DNA of 64,000 bases from Bacillota bacterium (GCA_013178305.1 JABLXB010000003.1:372001-436000); one strand, 5' to 3'; counted from the stretch's first letter, positions 43,620-53,114 are shown. A program made the numbers and translations. The notes: a model not told the origin generated them from the letters alone.

Positions 43620-45443
43620 ATGGATCGAACGAGGGTGCCGCGGGCGAGGACGCGCCCGAGAGGGATGCGCAGGCCGAAGACACCGGCAGAATTGAAGAGG
43701 CTCAGGCTCGAGGAGCTCGCAGGGGAGATCGCTGCGGAACTGGCTCCCCCGACCGGCGGCGGACGCGCAGGCGAGGGTGCCGGGGGCGGCGCGTCCGGTG
43801 GAGGCGGCGGACGCATGGGGGACCCGGGGGGGCAGATCGGCGACAGACCGGTCTCGCCGGACCTCGACGAGAACGTCACCCTGATAAAGGCGTTATTGAA
43901 TCCCAGCGATGACATAGTGTTCCGCGAAATATCAATAGGCCACGAGCAGCACATCCGCGCGGAAATTGTATTCATCGACGGCATAGTGGACAAGTCCACT
44001 ATCCACGAGCACGTCATGAAGTCCCTGATGCTGCACACGGAGCGTATCTTCCCCGCGCCCCCGAGGGGCAAGGGCCTCGGGGACGTAATCAAGGAGTTCT
44101 CCCTCACCGTTGGAGAGGTCAAGACGTCCACGAAAATGGGGGACGTGATCGACGCCGTACTCAATTCGGACACAGCGCTGTTCATTGACGGCGTCCCCAT
44201 TTGTTACATCGTCAACACCAAGGGGTGGGAACACCGGAGCGTCCAGGAGCCTAACATAGAGTCCGCCGTCAGGGGGGCGCGGGAGGGGTTTAACGAGGTA
44301 CTCCGGACCACGACGGCGCTCGTCAGGCGGCGCATAAAGGACAGCCGGCTGAGGGTGAAGCAGATGAGGCTGGGCCGGAGGACCAAGACGGACATCGCGG
44401 TCATTTACCTGGAGGGGGTCGCCAACGAGCAGATCGTCGCGGAGGTGTTCTCGCGCCTTCGTGACATCGACGTCGACGCCGTGCTGGACACTGGCCACCT
44501 CGAGCAGCTGATAGAAGACAATCCCTATTCGCCGTTTCCGCAGATGCAGGCCACCGAGAGGACGGACAAGGTCGGGGCGTCGATCCTGGAAGGCAAGGTG
44601 GCGATCGCGTGCGACACCACGCCGTTTGTGCTACTGGCACCCGCGACCCTGTGGGCTTTCTACCAGACATCGGACGACTACTTCGAACGCTGGATCATCG
44701 CAACATTCGTGCGGGCGCTGCGGTTTCTCGCGCTGGTGACGGCCCTCGTGCTCCCTTCACTGTACGTATCCCTGGTGGCGTTCCATCCGGAGATGATACC
44801 CGCAAAGATTGCCCTGCCGCTGGCCGGTATACGGTCCGGCCTGCCATTCAACGCGGTTCTCGAGCTACTCATCCTGGAGCTCTCCGTCGAGACTCTCCGC
44901 GAGGCGAGCGTGCGCCTGCCTGGTCCCATCGGGCCGACGATAGGCATAGTCGGCGCGATCGTCATTGGCGAGGCTGCGATCCGCGCCGGCCTTGTTGGTC
45001 CCCTGGCCGTCATACTCGTCGCCACAACCACGATCGCCTCGTTCGTGTCGCCGAGTTACAGTGCTGGAATTGCTGTGAGGGTGTTGAGGTTTCCACTCAT
45101 CGCGCTTGCGGCGATGCTGGGTCTGGTCGGTGTCATGGTGGGAATAATAGCGATCAGCATTCATGTCTGCGGGCTCGACTCGTTCGGGGTCCCATACCTT
45201 TCTCCGATTGTCCCGCTGACGACCGGTGATCTTAAGGACACAGCGGTACGCCTGCCGCTCTGGGCGATGAAGATGCGGCCGCTGCACCTCCGGCCGGTCG
45301 ACGTCAGGCGGATGGCGCAGAGCGTGAGCGCGCTAGAGACAGGACGAGCCGCCAAACGGATCGATCTCGGACAGCCTGCGAGCGACCGGGACAAGGGCGC
45401 GGGGGAAGGGGCGGGCGGTCCCGGGGGAGGGAGCGGGCAATGA
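43620..45443 (+). CDS. gerA: GerA-type germinant receptor A subunit (GerAA/SpoVAF family)
   Basis: A 607-residue protein with a soluble N-terminal half and at least five TM helices in the C-terminal half (from about residue 350). Family signatures: DLDENVTLIKALLNPSDDIV, GWEHRSVQEPNIESAVRGAR, EGFNEVLRTTTALVRRRI, RLPGPIGPTIGIVGAIVIGE and FVSPSYSAGIAVRVLRFPLI. Because gerB and gerC follow, it is best read as a receptor subunit, although its position after spoVAEb is also that of spoVAF. Unusual: an ~75-residue Gly/Arg-rich N-terminal extension and a Gly-rich C-terminal tail. Confidence 0.92.
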   Translation: MDRTRVPRARTRPRGMRRPKTPAELKRLRLEELAGEIAAELAPPTGGGRAGEGAGGGASGGGGGRMGDPGGQIGDRPVSPDLDENVTLIKALLNPSDDIVFREISIGHEQHIRAEIVFIDGIVDKSTIHEHVMKSLMLHTERIFPAPPRGKGLGDVIKEFSLTVGEVKTSTKMGDVIDAVLNSDTALFIDGVPICYIVNTKGWEHRSVQEPNIESAVRGAREGFNEVLRTTTALVRRRIKDSRLRVKQMRLGRRTKTDIAVIYLEGVANEQIVAEVFSRLRDIDVDAVLDTGHLEQLIEDNPYSPFPQMQATERTDKVGASILEGKVAIACDTTPFVLLAPATLWAFYQTSDDYFERWIIATFVRALRFLALVTALVLPSLYVSLVAFHPEMIPAKIALPLAGIRSGLPFNAVLELLILELSVETLREASVRLPGPIGPTIGIVGAIVIGEAAIRAGLVGPLAVILVATTTIASFVSPSYSAGIAVRVLRFPLIALAAMLGLVGVMVGIIAISIHVCGLDSFGVPYLSPIVPLTTGDLKDTAVRLPLWAMKMRPLHLRPVDVRRMAQSVSALETGRAAKRIDLGQPASDRDKGAGEGAGGPGGGSGQ

Positions 45444-46546
45444 ACCGCGAGACCATCTCGGCTAACCAGATTATGTCCATAGTTGCGTCGTCGCTGATAG
45501 GGGTTTCCATCCTTGCGCTGCCGAGCAGCGTGGCAAGGGTCGCTGGCCCCGACGGCTGGATATCGTTCCTACTCGCGTGGGCGGGGAGTATGGCGGCGCT
45601 CTACCTTGTGGTTGCCCTGGCGCGCAGGTTTCCCGGTGAGTCCCTCCTTCAGTATTCCATACATATCCTGGGTAGACCGGCCGGGACGGCCGCTACTTTT
45701 CTCTTCGGGGTCGTGGAGCTCGTCTCGAGTGCGCTGGTCACTCGAGTGTTCTCGGAGGCCGTCGTCAGCGCCGTCCTCCCAGAAGCGCCTCACGAGGTCA
45801 TTTGCGCCGCCATGACGGCGCTGGTAGCGTACCTGTCGCTACAGAGGGTTCGCGTGTTTGCACGCGTTCACGAGCTCTTCCTCGTACCCATCCTCGTTAC
45901 GTTCGGCCTGTTCATTTTGTCAGTCTACCAGAACGCATACCTGGCGAACATCACGCCTGTGCTTGCGCGGGGAGCGGGGCCGGTGCTCGCGGGTGTGGCG
46001 AGGACGTCGCTGGCGTTCCAGGGTTTCGAAATCATGCTCCTGTTCTTCGCATACGCCGCAAACCCGGGGGAGATCGCCCGGTCGTCGCTTCTCGGGTTGA
46101 GCCTCGCAGGAGTCCTGTACGTGACGGCGATTGCGGGCGTGACTGCGGTGTTCGGCCCGGAACACCTCAAGTCGTTACAGTGGCCCATGCTGGAAGCGAT
46201 CAGGATAGTCGGTGCGTCGCCCGGGGTCGGATTTGAACGGATCGAGTCACTGTTCATGACGGTCTGGATGATCGCGGCATTCACGTCCGCAGGCGCGCTC
46301 GGGTATGCGGGAATCCGCGCTTTGAGCGATGCCATCGGTTGGCAGGATGCGACCCTGTCGGTGCCCGTGTTTTCGCCCGTGTTGTACGCGATATCCCTGG
46401 CCCCCTCCAACCTGTTCAGCGTGCTCGATGCCTCATCGCTGTCCGGCCAGGTCGCGATCGTCTATACCGTACTGCTGACAATCACCCTCCTCGGGGTGGC
46501 GGTCATAAGGCGGAGGCGGGGGGATTCCGGTGCCCGCACCCGATAA
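45440..46546 (+). CDS. gerB: GerB-type germinant receptor B subunit (GerAB/ArcD/ProY family)
   Basis: A 368-residue APC-superfamily-like membrane protein with ten predicted helices. Family features are ISANQIMSIVASSLIGVSIL at the start and WISFLLAWAGSMAALYLVVA. In known receptors the B subunit binds the germinant. ATG start with 4-nt overlap on gerA; the 3' end overlaps gerC by 17 nt. Confidence 0.92.
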   Translation: MNRETISANQIMSIVASSLIGVSILALPSSVARVAGPDGWISFLLAWAGSMAALYLVVALARRFPGESLLQYSIHILGRPAGTAATFLFGVVELVSSALVTRVFSEAVVSAVLPEAPHEVICAAMTALVAYLSLQRVRVFARVHELFLVPILVTFGLFILSVYQNAYLANITPVLARGAGPVLAGVARTSLAFQGFEIMLLFFAYAANPGEIARSSLLGLSLAGVLYVTAIAGVTAVFGPEHLKSLQWPMLEAIRIVGASPGVGFERIESLFMTVWMIAAFTSAGALGYAGIRALSDAIGWQDATLSVPVFSPVLYAISLAPSNLFSVLDASSLSGQVAIVYTVLLTITLLGVAVIRRRRGDSGARTR

Positions 46547-47717
46547 GACCGTGAGCCTCTTGCGTCCGCACCGGCGTGGGACCGGGCCATGGAGTGTTCT
46601 GTGCCTGGCCGCCGCCTGCGCCTTGCTTACCTGCGGCTGCTGGGGTTCGCTCGACATCGAGGAGCGCGCCATCGTCACAATGGTAGGGATAGACCGCGGA
46701 GAGAAGGGAGTCAAGGTCTCGCTGGAAGTGGCGATAAACGAGAAAATGGCCAAGGAGGGTGGCGATGGCGGCGGCGGCGGCGGTGAGGAAGCGTTCGTCG
46801 TGGTGCACGAGGACGAGGCCAGCACGGCCGAGGCGATTCACCGCCTCCAGGACAAGGTCTCGATGCCGATGTACCTGGGGCACCTGAAAGTGGTAGTCTT
46901 CGGTGAGGAATTCGCCAGGGAGTCCGGCATCATGGAACCGCTTGCGGCGCTGACGCGGCACCCGGAAATCCGTGGGCAGGTGTGGATCGCCGTAGCCAGG
47001 GGGACGGCCGAGGACCTGATGCACCACAGGATCAAAGCCGAGCGACTGCCGGCAGCCTACCTGGAGAGGCTGCTCAACACGGGCAAGAGGTTCGGGCATA
47101 CCGCTGATTCGAGGCTGAGCGCGGTGTCGTCGAAACTCGACTTACCGGGGTATCACCCGCTATTACCCATACTGAAGGCTGATGAGGGCTCGGTCGAAAT
47201 CGAGAACGCCGCGGTGTTCTTCAACGACAGGCTCGTCGGCGAACTGGAACACGACGAAATGCACGACTTCGCCCTGGTTGAGGGCGTTCACACGGCGGGG
47301 ACCTACTCCATCCCTTCGCCGAGGGGCCGGGGAAAACTCTACGTGTTGCTTCGCGGCGCCCGTAAAAAAGTGAGCGTGACGCAGGACGGTGACCGGGTAA
47401 CGATCAGCCTGAAGATCCGGGCAGATGGCAACGTCGTGGAGGATTCCGGGGACGCCCCGCGGGCAACCGCAGGCACTGAGACCGCGGGGAAGGTCGTCAA
47501 AGCCCTGGAACGACAGTTAAACGACGAGATCAGCCACCACGTCGAGGACCTCATCAAGAAGGTTCAGACACAGTACGGCGCGGACATATTCGGATTCTCG
47601 CGGCACGCCGGCCGGTTGAAATTTGAGGAGAAGAAGTGGGATGCCGTGTTCCCGACCGCCGATGTCCATGTAGAGGTGAACGTCATGCTCCGCAAGTTCG
47701 GTCTGGGGGAGGTGTGA
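46530..47717 (+). CDS. gerC: Ger(x)C-family germinant receptor lipoprotein
   Basis: A 395-residue GerAC-type lipoprotein: N-terminal hydrophobic segment ending in LLTCGCWGSLDIEERAIVTM, then MVGIDRGEKGVKVSLEVAIN and the C-terminal domain EISHHVEDLIKKVQTQYGAD. The lipobox is TCGC rather than the usual LTGC; the second Cys is still well placed for lipidation. A Gly-rich insertion (GGDGGGGGGEEA) interrupts the first domain. GTG start inside gerB. Confidence 0.9.
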   Translation: MPAPDKTVSLLRPHRRGTGPWSVLCLAAACALLTCGCWGSLDIEERAIVTMVGIDRGEKGVKVSLEVAINEKMAKEGGDGGGGGGEEAFVVVHEDEASTAEAIHRLQDKVSMPMYLGHLKVVVFGEEFARESGIMEPLAALTRHPEIRGQVWIAVARGTAEDLMHHRIKAERLPAAYLERLLNTGKRFGHTADSRLSAVSSKLDLPGYHPLLPILKADEGSVEIENAAVFFNDRLVGELEHDEMHDFALVEGVHTAGTYSIPSPRGRGKLYVLLRGARKKVSVTQDGDRVTISLKIRADGNVVEDSGDAPRATAGTETAGKVVKALERQLNDEISHHVEDLIKKVQTQYGADIFGFSRHAGRLKFEEKKWDAVFPTADVHVEVNVMLRKFGLGEV

Positions 47718-47721
47718 GGCA

Positions 47722-47958
47722 GTGCTGGATGCCGTTATGCAACTCGGCCCCTACATCTTCCTGGGCTTCCTGGGATCGGGGGTATTCCTGCTGTCCGTGA
47801 CCGCTCCCCGCCTCAAGGCCGCAGGTGTACGGCAATCAGGTGAGCCGGAAAAGGGGCCCCGGCCGGGGCCGCAGCCGGTGGCGGTGGCCACCGGCATCGG
47901 GTGGCTGTACATCATATTCGGAGCCCTGGGTCTCGTGCTCATGGTGGTCGTCACATGA
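47722..47958 (+). CDS. Small two-helix membrane protein downstream of gerC
   Basis: A 78-residue protein with TM helices at about residues 10-29 and 56-77 separated by a Pro/Gly/Lys-rich loop. GTG start 5 nt after the gerC stop; overlaps the next gene by 4 nt, so it is part of the same transcript. Small accessory proteins of this size often accompany ger operons. I cannot assign a family. Confidence 0.6.
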   Translation: MLDAVMQLGPYIFLGFLGSGVFLLSVTAPRLKAAGVRQSGEPEKGPRPGPQPVAVATGIGWLYIIFGALGLVLMVVVT

Positions 47959-48953
47959 GGCTCTCGGTGGTGGCAGCGGGCTGTATAGGGATCCCGCGAG
48001 GCCTGTTGTATTACGAGTATTTCCCGCTCTGGAGCGAGTTCTTTAAACGGCTCGGGTTTCGCGTGACTGCCGCGAACAACACGACCCGCAGGATCCTGGA
48101 CGCCGGAGTGACGTGTGCGGTGGATGAGGCGTGCCTGCCCGTCAAGGCATATCTCGGGCATTGCATTGAAACGGCGTCCGGGTGCGACCTGTTATTCGTT
48201 CCGAGGGTAGTCAGCGTGGAGCGAGGAGCCTACACGTGCCCGAAGCTCCTGGGTCTTCCGGACATGGTCAACGCCATGAACCTGGGGGTACGCGTTCTCA
48301 CCGCAGTGGTCGACGTGACGCGACGGGGTCACGGCGCATTCGTCGCCGCCATGTCCCTCGCGGGTGAACTGGGGGTTGGGCGGGTCGCGGCTCTTCGGGC
48401 GTACCTGGCAGCACTCCTTGAGTACGCCCGCTTCAGGCACAGGCTGAACGGGACCGGCGGCTGGTTCGATAACACAGCCGGTGCGCGGCCGGTAGGGCCG
48501 GGAGCGCTGCCAAGAGTGCTGGTGCTCGGCCATTCGTACGTCGTCAACGATCCGGGGCTGAACCTGGGCTTGAGGCAGCACATCGAGCGCCTCGGGGCGT
48601 CGCCCTTCACGGTGGATTCCCTGCCGTGGCGCGCCGTGAACGGGCACCTCAGGGGCCTGTCAAAGCCGATATTCTGGACGTACCAGAAGAAGATGTACGG
48701 TGGCGCCATGTACCATATTCGTAACCACACGTGCGACGGGATAATACAGGTTGCCTCGTTCGGGTGCGGGCCGGACTCCCTCATAGCCGAGTTGATAAGG
48801 AGAGAAGCGGACAGGAAGCGGGTACCATATATGGCGTTGACCGTGGACGAGCACACCGGTGAGGCCGGCACGGTGACCAGGGTCGAGGCTTTCCTGGACA
48901 TGCTGACGCGGCGCGTGAGTGACCGCGTACGCGAGGAGGCTACGGAGCATTGA
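47955..48953 (+). CDS. Acyl-CoA dehydratase activase-related protein (DUF2229-like), first
   Basis: A 332-residue protein with the family start VVAAGCIGIPRGLLYYEYFP, then CAVDEACLPVKAYLGHCIET and PRVVSVERGAYTCPKLLGLP. It carries many Cys residues for an iron-sulfur cluster. Relatives are the C-terminal modules of large 2-hydroxyacyl-CoA dehydratase activases and the dehydratase subunits themselves. The DEHTGEAG near the end recurs in the next gene, showing paralogy. ATG start overlapping the small membrane gene by 4 nt. The substrate is unknown. Confidence 0.8.
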   Translation: MRLSVVAAGCIGIPRGLLYYEYFPLWSEFFKRLGFRVTAANNTTRRILDAGVTCAVDEACLPVKAYLGHCIETASGCDLLFVPRVVSVERGAYTCPKLLGLPDMVNAMNLGVRVLTAVVDVTRRGHGAFVAAMSLAGELGVGRVAALRAYLAALLEYARFRHRLNGTGGWFDNTAGARPVGPGALPRVLVLGHSYVVNDPGLNLGLRQHIERLGASPFTVDSLPWRAVNGHLRGLSKPIFWTYQKKMYGGAMYHIRNHTCDGIIQVASFGCGPDSLIAELIRREADRKRVPYMALTVDEHTGEAGTVTRVEAFLDMLTRRVSDRVREEATEH

Positions 48954-50074
48954 GGGTTACGTTTCCCCGCATGGGTAACTCGCACATACCGCTCAGGGCT
49001 TTGTTCGAGTCGGCGGGCGTCGAGGTGGTCCTGCCGCCCCCCAGCAGCAGGCGGACGGTAGCACTCGGCGCGCGGCACTCCCCCGAGTTCGCGTGTTTCC
49101 CGCTGAAGCTGAACATCGGGAACTTCATCGAGGCTGCTGAATCCGGCGCCGACACCATGGTCATGGCCGGGGGTATAGGGCCCTGTCGCTTTGGATATTA
49201 CGCCCAGGTTGAGCGCGAAATCCTTGCGGACATGGGCTTCGACCTCGAGATGGTGGTGCTGGAGCCTCCCTGCACCGGTTGGGTGGGGCTGGCCTCCCGT
49301 ATCCGGAAGATCACCGGAGGCTGCGGGGTGACGGGGCTCCTTCGGGCCGCGAGGCTCGCCTGGGTGAAATGCGGCGCGGTGGACGAAATCGAATCGGTTT
49401 CCCGCAAGGCCAGGCCGGTGGAGAGGTCGCGTGGGGCCGTAACGCGCGCCATGGAGGAGGCGCTCGCGTTGCTCGACGACGCCGGCACAGTGACCGCTGC
49501 CAGGAAAGCGCTGGCGGCCGGTTGTGAGATGATCTGGAGCGCCACGGGCTTTCCCGTGGACGATCCGGAGCCGATACGGGTGGGTATCGTCGGCGAGATA
49601 TTCATGGTTCTCGACGGTTTCTCGAACATGGATGTCGAGCGTCGGCTCGGCGAGATGGGCGTGGAGGTTCACAGGTTCCTCTCCATGGGAGAGTGGGTAC
49701 GGTCGAACCTCCTGCCGAAGTCGTTCATGCCCCACGAGGCCCGCGAAATGGTAGCTCTGGCGAGCCCGTACCTGAACTACTTCGTTGGGGGACACGGTGT
49801 CGAGTCTGTGGGCGGGGTGCGGGTGTACGCTCGCCTCGGGTTCGACGGGGTGGTACAGATAATGCCGTTCACCTGCATGCCCGAGATCGTTGCGCAGAGC
49901 GTACTGAAGAACGTCAGTCGCGACCATTCGATCCCCGTGCTGACGCTGAGCCTGGACGAGCACACCGCCGAGGCGGGGTTGCAGACCAGGCTGGAGGCGT
50001 TCGTCGATCTCCTCAAGAGGCGGCGTGTCATGAAGGCTGCGGGCCGGACCGAAGAGGGGGTCACCCCGCTGTGA
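48950..50074 (+). CDS. Acyl-CoA dehydratase activase-related protein (DUF2229-like), second
   Basis: A 374-residue protein: VTFPRMGNSHIPLRALFESA, ARHSPEFACFPLKLNIGNFI, GGIGPCRFGYYAQVEREILA, and near the end CMPEIVAQSVLKNVSRDHSI with DEHTAEAGLQTRLEAFVDLL. It is the distinct second module found fused to the first in large activases; here the modules are separate genes. TTG start with 4-nt overlap. Cys residues again suggest an Fe-S cluster. Confidence 0.8.
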   Translation: MRVTFPRMGNSHIPLRALFESAGVEVVLPPPSSRRTVALGARHSPEFACFPLKLNIGNFIEAAESGADTMVMAGGIGPCRFGYYAQVEREILADMGFDLEMVVLEPPCTGWVGLASRIRKITGGCGVTGLLRAARLAWVKCGAVDEIESVSRKARPVERSRGAVTRAMEEALALLDDAGTVTAARKALAAGCEMIWSATGFPVDDPEPIRVGIVGEIFMVLDGFSNMDVERRLGEMGVEVHRFLSMGEWVRSNLLPKSFMPHEAREMVALASPYLNYFVGGHGVESVGGVRVYARLGFDGVVQIMPFTCMPEIVAQSVLKNVSRDHSIPVLTLSLDEHTAEAGLQTRLEAFVDLLKRRRVMKAAGRTEEGVTPL

Positions 50075-51018
50075 GCCTGTACCTCGGGATCGACGTGGGT
50101 TCGGTTAGCACTGACGTTGCGCTCATAGACCCGCGGAACGGGCTGGTAGCGGGGGCGTACCTGATGACCCGCGGCCAGCCGATCCGCGTGGTGCAGGAGG
50201 CCCTCGACGAGATCGCCGCAGCGGCCACGGTTCCGCACGAAATATCCGGCGTGGGGACCACCGGGAGTGGCAGGCACCTCGCGGCTGCCATAGTGGGGGC
50301 GGACGCGGTGAAGAACGAGATCACGGCTCACGCCGTGGCGGCGCTCGCTCGCGTGCCCGACGCGAGGACGGTAATAGAGATAGGCGGCCAGGACTCCAAG
50401 ATCATAATCCTCCGGGATGGAGTCGTCGTGGATTTCGCCATGAACAGCGTGTGCGCCGCGGGTACAGGGTCGTTCCTGGACAGGCAGGCATCGCGCCTGG
50501 GGATCCCCATAGAGGAGTTCGGGACCATAGCGCTCAGGTCGAAGAACCCGGTCCGCATAGCGGGGCGGTGCGCGGTATTCGCCGAATCCGACATGATCCA
50601 CAAGCAGCAGGTCGGTCACACGGTAGAGGACATCGTGTGGGGGCTGTGCCAGGCGCTTGTCAGGAATTACCTGAACAACGTGGGGAAAGGGAAGGAGATC
50701 AGGCCCCCTGTGGTGTTCCAGGGAGGTGTGGCGGCGAACGCCGGGATGAAGAAGGCGTTCGAGGAAGCGCTGGGCATGGAGGTGATCGTGCCGGGGGAGC
50801 ACAAGCTGATGGGAGCGATCGGGGCTGCCATCCTTGCCAGGGAGGCACGCCCGAAACCCGCGACGTCGTTCAAGGGGTTCGATGTGGCGCGGCAGAGGTT
50901 CGTCTCCGGCGGTTTCGAATGTTCAGGGTGCTCCAACATGTGCGAGGTAACGGAGATCCGCTCGGGTGACAGCCTGGTCGCCAGGTGGGGCGGGCGCTGC
51001 GGGAAGTGGTCGTCGTAG
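50071..51018 (+). CDS. BcrAD/BadFG-type acyl-CoA dehydratase activase (ASKHA ATPase)
   Basis: A 315-residue ATPase of the actin/Hsp70-like superfamily: phosphate loops LYLGIDVGSVSTDVALID and VIEIGGQDSKIIILRDGVVV. The cluster-binding Cys of FAMNSVCAAGTGSFLDRQAS and the later FQGGVAANAGMKKAFEEALG are present, plus a C-terminal CSGCSNMCEV. Such activases reduce their dehydratase partner with ATP. GTG start overlapping the previous gene by 4 nt; it ends the transcript. Confidence 0.88.
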   Translation: MSLYLGIDVGSVSTDVALIDPRNGLVAGAYLMTRGQPIRVVQEALDEIAAAATVPHEISGVGTTGSGRHLAAAIVGADAVKNEITAHAVAALARVPDARTVIEIGGQDSKIIILRDGVVVDFAMNSVCAAGTGSFLDRQASRLGIPIEEFGTIALRSKNPVRIAGRCAVFAESDMIHKQQVGHTVEDIVWGLCQALVRNYLNNVGKGKEIRPPVVFQGGVAANAGMKKAFEEALGMEVIVPGEHKLMGAIGAAILAREARPKPATSFKGFDVARQRFVSGGFECSGCSNMCEVTEIRSGDSLVARWGGRCGKWSS

Positions 51019-51045
51019 CCTTCGTTTCGTTACCAGGTGAACCCA

Positions 51046-51054
51046 TGGTATAAT
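51046..51054 (+). promoter_or_regulatory. Extended -10 promoter of the M50 protease-scpAB operon
   Basis: TGGTATAAT: a perfect TATAAT (51049-51054) with an extended TGn motif. No good -35 is present 17 nt upstream, which is normal for extended -10 promoters. It is 32 bp before the ATG of the protease gene. Confidence 0.65.
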
Positions 51055-51085
51055 GACGTAGGCCGACTTGGGAGATGGTTTCTTA

Positions 51086-51718
51086 ATGCCCTACCTGCAA
51101 GCGCTCATACTGAGGATACCCGGGCTGGTCGCCGGCTTCGCGTTCCACGAGTATGCGCACGCTCTGGTGGCCGACAGGCTCGGCGATCCCACGCCCAGGA
51201 TGTACGGCAGGCTTACGCTCGAGCCGTGGGTGCACATGGACCCGTTCGGGACCCTGGCGCTGCTATTCTTCGGCTTTGGATGGGCGAGACCGGTGCCCAT
51301 CAATCCGTATAACTTCAGGCGGGTCAGGGACGGGGTAATCAAGGTCTCGATCGCGGGACCCCTGATGAACATACTCGTCGCGGGTGTGTTCGCGGTGTTC
51401 ATGCGCCTCGCTGCCTACATCGGCGGGATGTCCCTCCTGTACGACATAATGCAGAGCGGGTTTATCGTAAACGCCGGTCTCGCTGTCTTCAACCTCTTTC
51501 CGATCCCGCCGCTTGACGGCTCCAAGGTGCTTGCCGGGATCCTGCCGCGCGAGGCGGCGTCAGTATTTGAGCAGGCTGAACGATACGGCCCGCTGTTCCT
51601 GGTACTGATCCTCTCAACCGGGGTACTCAACGGTCTTCTGTGGGGGTTGACGAAGCTCCTGATGAGCGGGCTCTACGGGTGGGCGAGGGCGATTACCTGG
51701 TTCCTTCCGGTCCGGTGA
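51086..51718 (+). CDS. Site-2 protease family (M50) membrane metalloprotease
   Basis: A 210-residue membrane protein. The zinc motif HEYAH is in GFAFHEYAHALVADRLGDPT; the third ligand region is NLFPIPPLDGSKVLAGI, and FGWARPVPINPYNFRRVRDG is typical of the YwhC/Rip3-like subgroup. Five or six TM helices. The ATG at 51086 follows GGAGATGG. This protease commonly precedes scpA in clostridia; its substrate is unknown. Confidence 0.9.
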   Translation: MPYLQALILRIPGLVAGFAFHEYAHALVADRLGDPTPRMYGRLTLEPWVHMDPFGTLALLFFGFGWARPVPINPYNFRRVRDGVIKVSIAGPLMNILVAGVFAVFMRLAAYIGGMSLLYDIMQSGFIVNAGLAVFNLFPIPPLDGSKVLAGILPREAASVFEQAERYGPLFLVLILSTGVLNGLLWGLTKLLMSGLYGWARAITWFLPVR

Positions 51719-52497
51719 TTGGGGTGAAACCGTTGCTTCGTCCGGTCCAGGCTTTGCCAGTCAAGGTGGACGTGTTCGAGGGGCCTCTCGATCTCCTGCT
51801 TCACCTCATCGAAGACAACGAAATCGACATATACGACATCCCCATAGCAAGGATCACCGGGCAATACCTCGCGTACCTCCGCGCCATGGAAGAACTCGAC
51901 CTCGAAATAGCCAGCGAGTTCCTGGTCATGGCGGCGACACTCATGGAGATAAAGACCAGGATGCTGTTGCCCAAAACCGTGACGGTGGGTGAAGAAGCCG
52001 GGGAGGCTGACCCGCGCAAGGAGCTCGTGGACATGCTCCTCGAGTACAAGCGCCTCAAGCAGGCGGCGGGCGAACTCAAGCGCCTCGCCGAGGACAGGTC
52101 GAAACGCGTCTTCCGCGTCGCGGCCTCGCCGGTGTTGGGACAGGAGAGGCAGCTGGACCTCGGTGACATACGGCTCTTCGACCTCGCCACGCGGTTCAAG
52201 ATGATCCTGTCGAAAGCGAAGCCCGTTATATCCGAGATAGCCCGCGAGTCGTTCAGCGTACGCCAGAAGATGAGGTACATACTCCGGCAGGTCTCGGGGC
52301 TCGCGAAGGCTGGCGCCCTGACGTTCACGCGGCTCGTGTCGTCCGCGATAAGCAGGCGGGAGGTGGTCGTCACCTTCCTCGCGCTGCTCGAGCTCGCGAG
52401 GCGGCGCCGGGTGAGGGTCGAGCAGGAGGGGCTGTTCGGCGAGGTAAGGATATACGCGGCGGGGGCCGCCCCTGAAGCCACCGGCACGGAAGGATGA
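51715..52497 (+). CDS. scpA: Segregation and condensation protein A
   Basis: A kleisin of about 260 residues that bridges SMC heads: VDVFEGPLDLLLHLIEDNEI, DIYDIPIARITGQYLAYL and ASEFLVMAATLMEIKTRMLL. C-terminal winged helix RREVVVTFLALLELARRRRV. GTG at 51715 overlaps the preceding stop by 4 nt; TTG 51733 (after GGGGTG) is an alternative start. Confidence 0.94.
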   Translation: MIGVKPLLRPVQALPVKVDVFEGPLDLLLHLIEDNEIDIYDIPIARITGQYLAYLRAMEELDLEIASEFLVMAATLMEIKTRMLLPKTVTVGEEAGEADPRKELVDMLLEYKRLKQAAGELKRLAEDRSKRVFRVAASPVLGQERQLDLGDIRLFDLATRFKMILSKAKPVISEIARESFSVRQKMRYILRQVSGLAKAGALTFTRLVSSAISRREVVVTFLALLELARRRRVRVEQEGLFGEVRIYAAGAAPEATGTEG

Positions 52498-53024
52498 ATG
52501 AGGTGAACTCAACCGAAGCGGCTGCCGCAATCGAGGCATTGCTCTTCGTAACCGATTCACCACTATCTACGGAGAGGTTGAAAGAGATCCTCCAGGTTGA
52601 CGACGCGGTGTTATCCGAGGCCATCGCCGCGCTCGACGAGAGATGTTCGCGGCCCGGGTCGGGAATCGAAATCCAGCGGGTTGCCGGCGGGCTACTGCTG
52701 GCCACGAGGCCCCACCTCTCGGGATACGTTGAGAAACTCGTCCGTACAAGGCCTACCGCGCTGTCGCAGGCGGCCTTCGAAACGCTCGCCATCATCGCAT
52801 ACAGGCAGCCGGTGACTCGCACCGAGATCGACGCCATCCGCGGCGTCAAGTCCGACAGCGCCATAAACACGCTCCTCGAGCGGAACATGATCAAAGAGGT
52901 CGGCCGCAAGCAGGTCATCGGCAGGCCGATGCTCTACGGTACAACGCGGGAGTTCCTCAAGCACTTCGGGCTGAATTCGGTCGAGGAACTTCCGGAAGTA
53001 CGCGTCGACGAGAGCGGCGACTAG
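52494..53024 (+). CDS. scpB: Segregation and condensation protein B
   Basis: A 176-residue winged-helix dimer that binds the ScpA linker. Features: AIEALLFVTDSPLSTERLKE, RPTALSQAAFETLAIIAYRQ, PVTRTEIDAIRGVKSDSAIN and GRPMLYGTTREFLKHFGL. ATG start with 4-nt overlap on scpA. Confidence 0.95.
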   Translation: MNEVNSTEAAAAIEALLFVTDSPLSTERLKEILQVDDAVLSEAIAALDERCSRPGSGIEIQRVAGGLLLATRPHLSGYVEKLVRTRPTALSQAAFETLAIIAYRQPVTRTEIDAIRGVKSDSAINTLLERNMIKEVGRKQVIGRPMLYGTTREFLKHFGLNSVEELPEVRVDESGD

Positions 53025-53114
53025 TCGAACCCCGTGACTAATCCCCCATGCCTGGGAAATACTAGAAGGCGAGATGAGCGTTCCCTTTAGAGGGAACGGG
53101 CGGGGGGAGCCCTC

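Noticed and set aside
48329-49963. Minus-strand open frame of 544 codons
   Set aside because: Antisense to the two activase-type genes, whose motifs are clear; composition is typical of a codon-position shadow.
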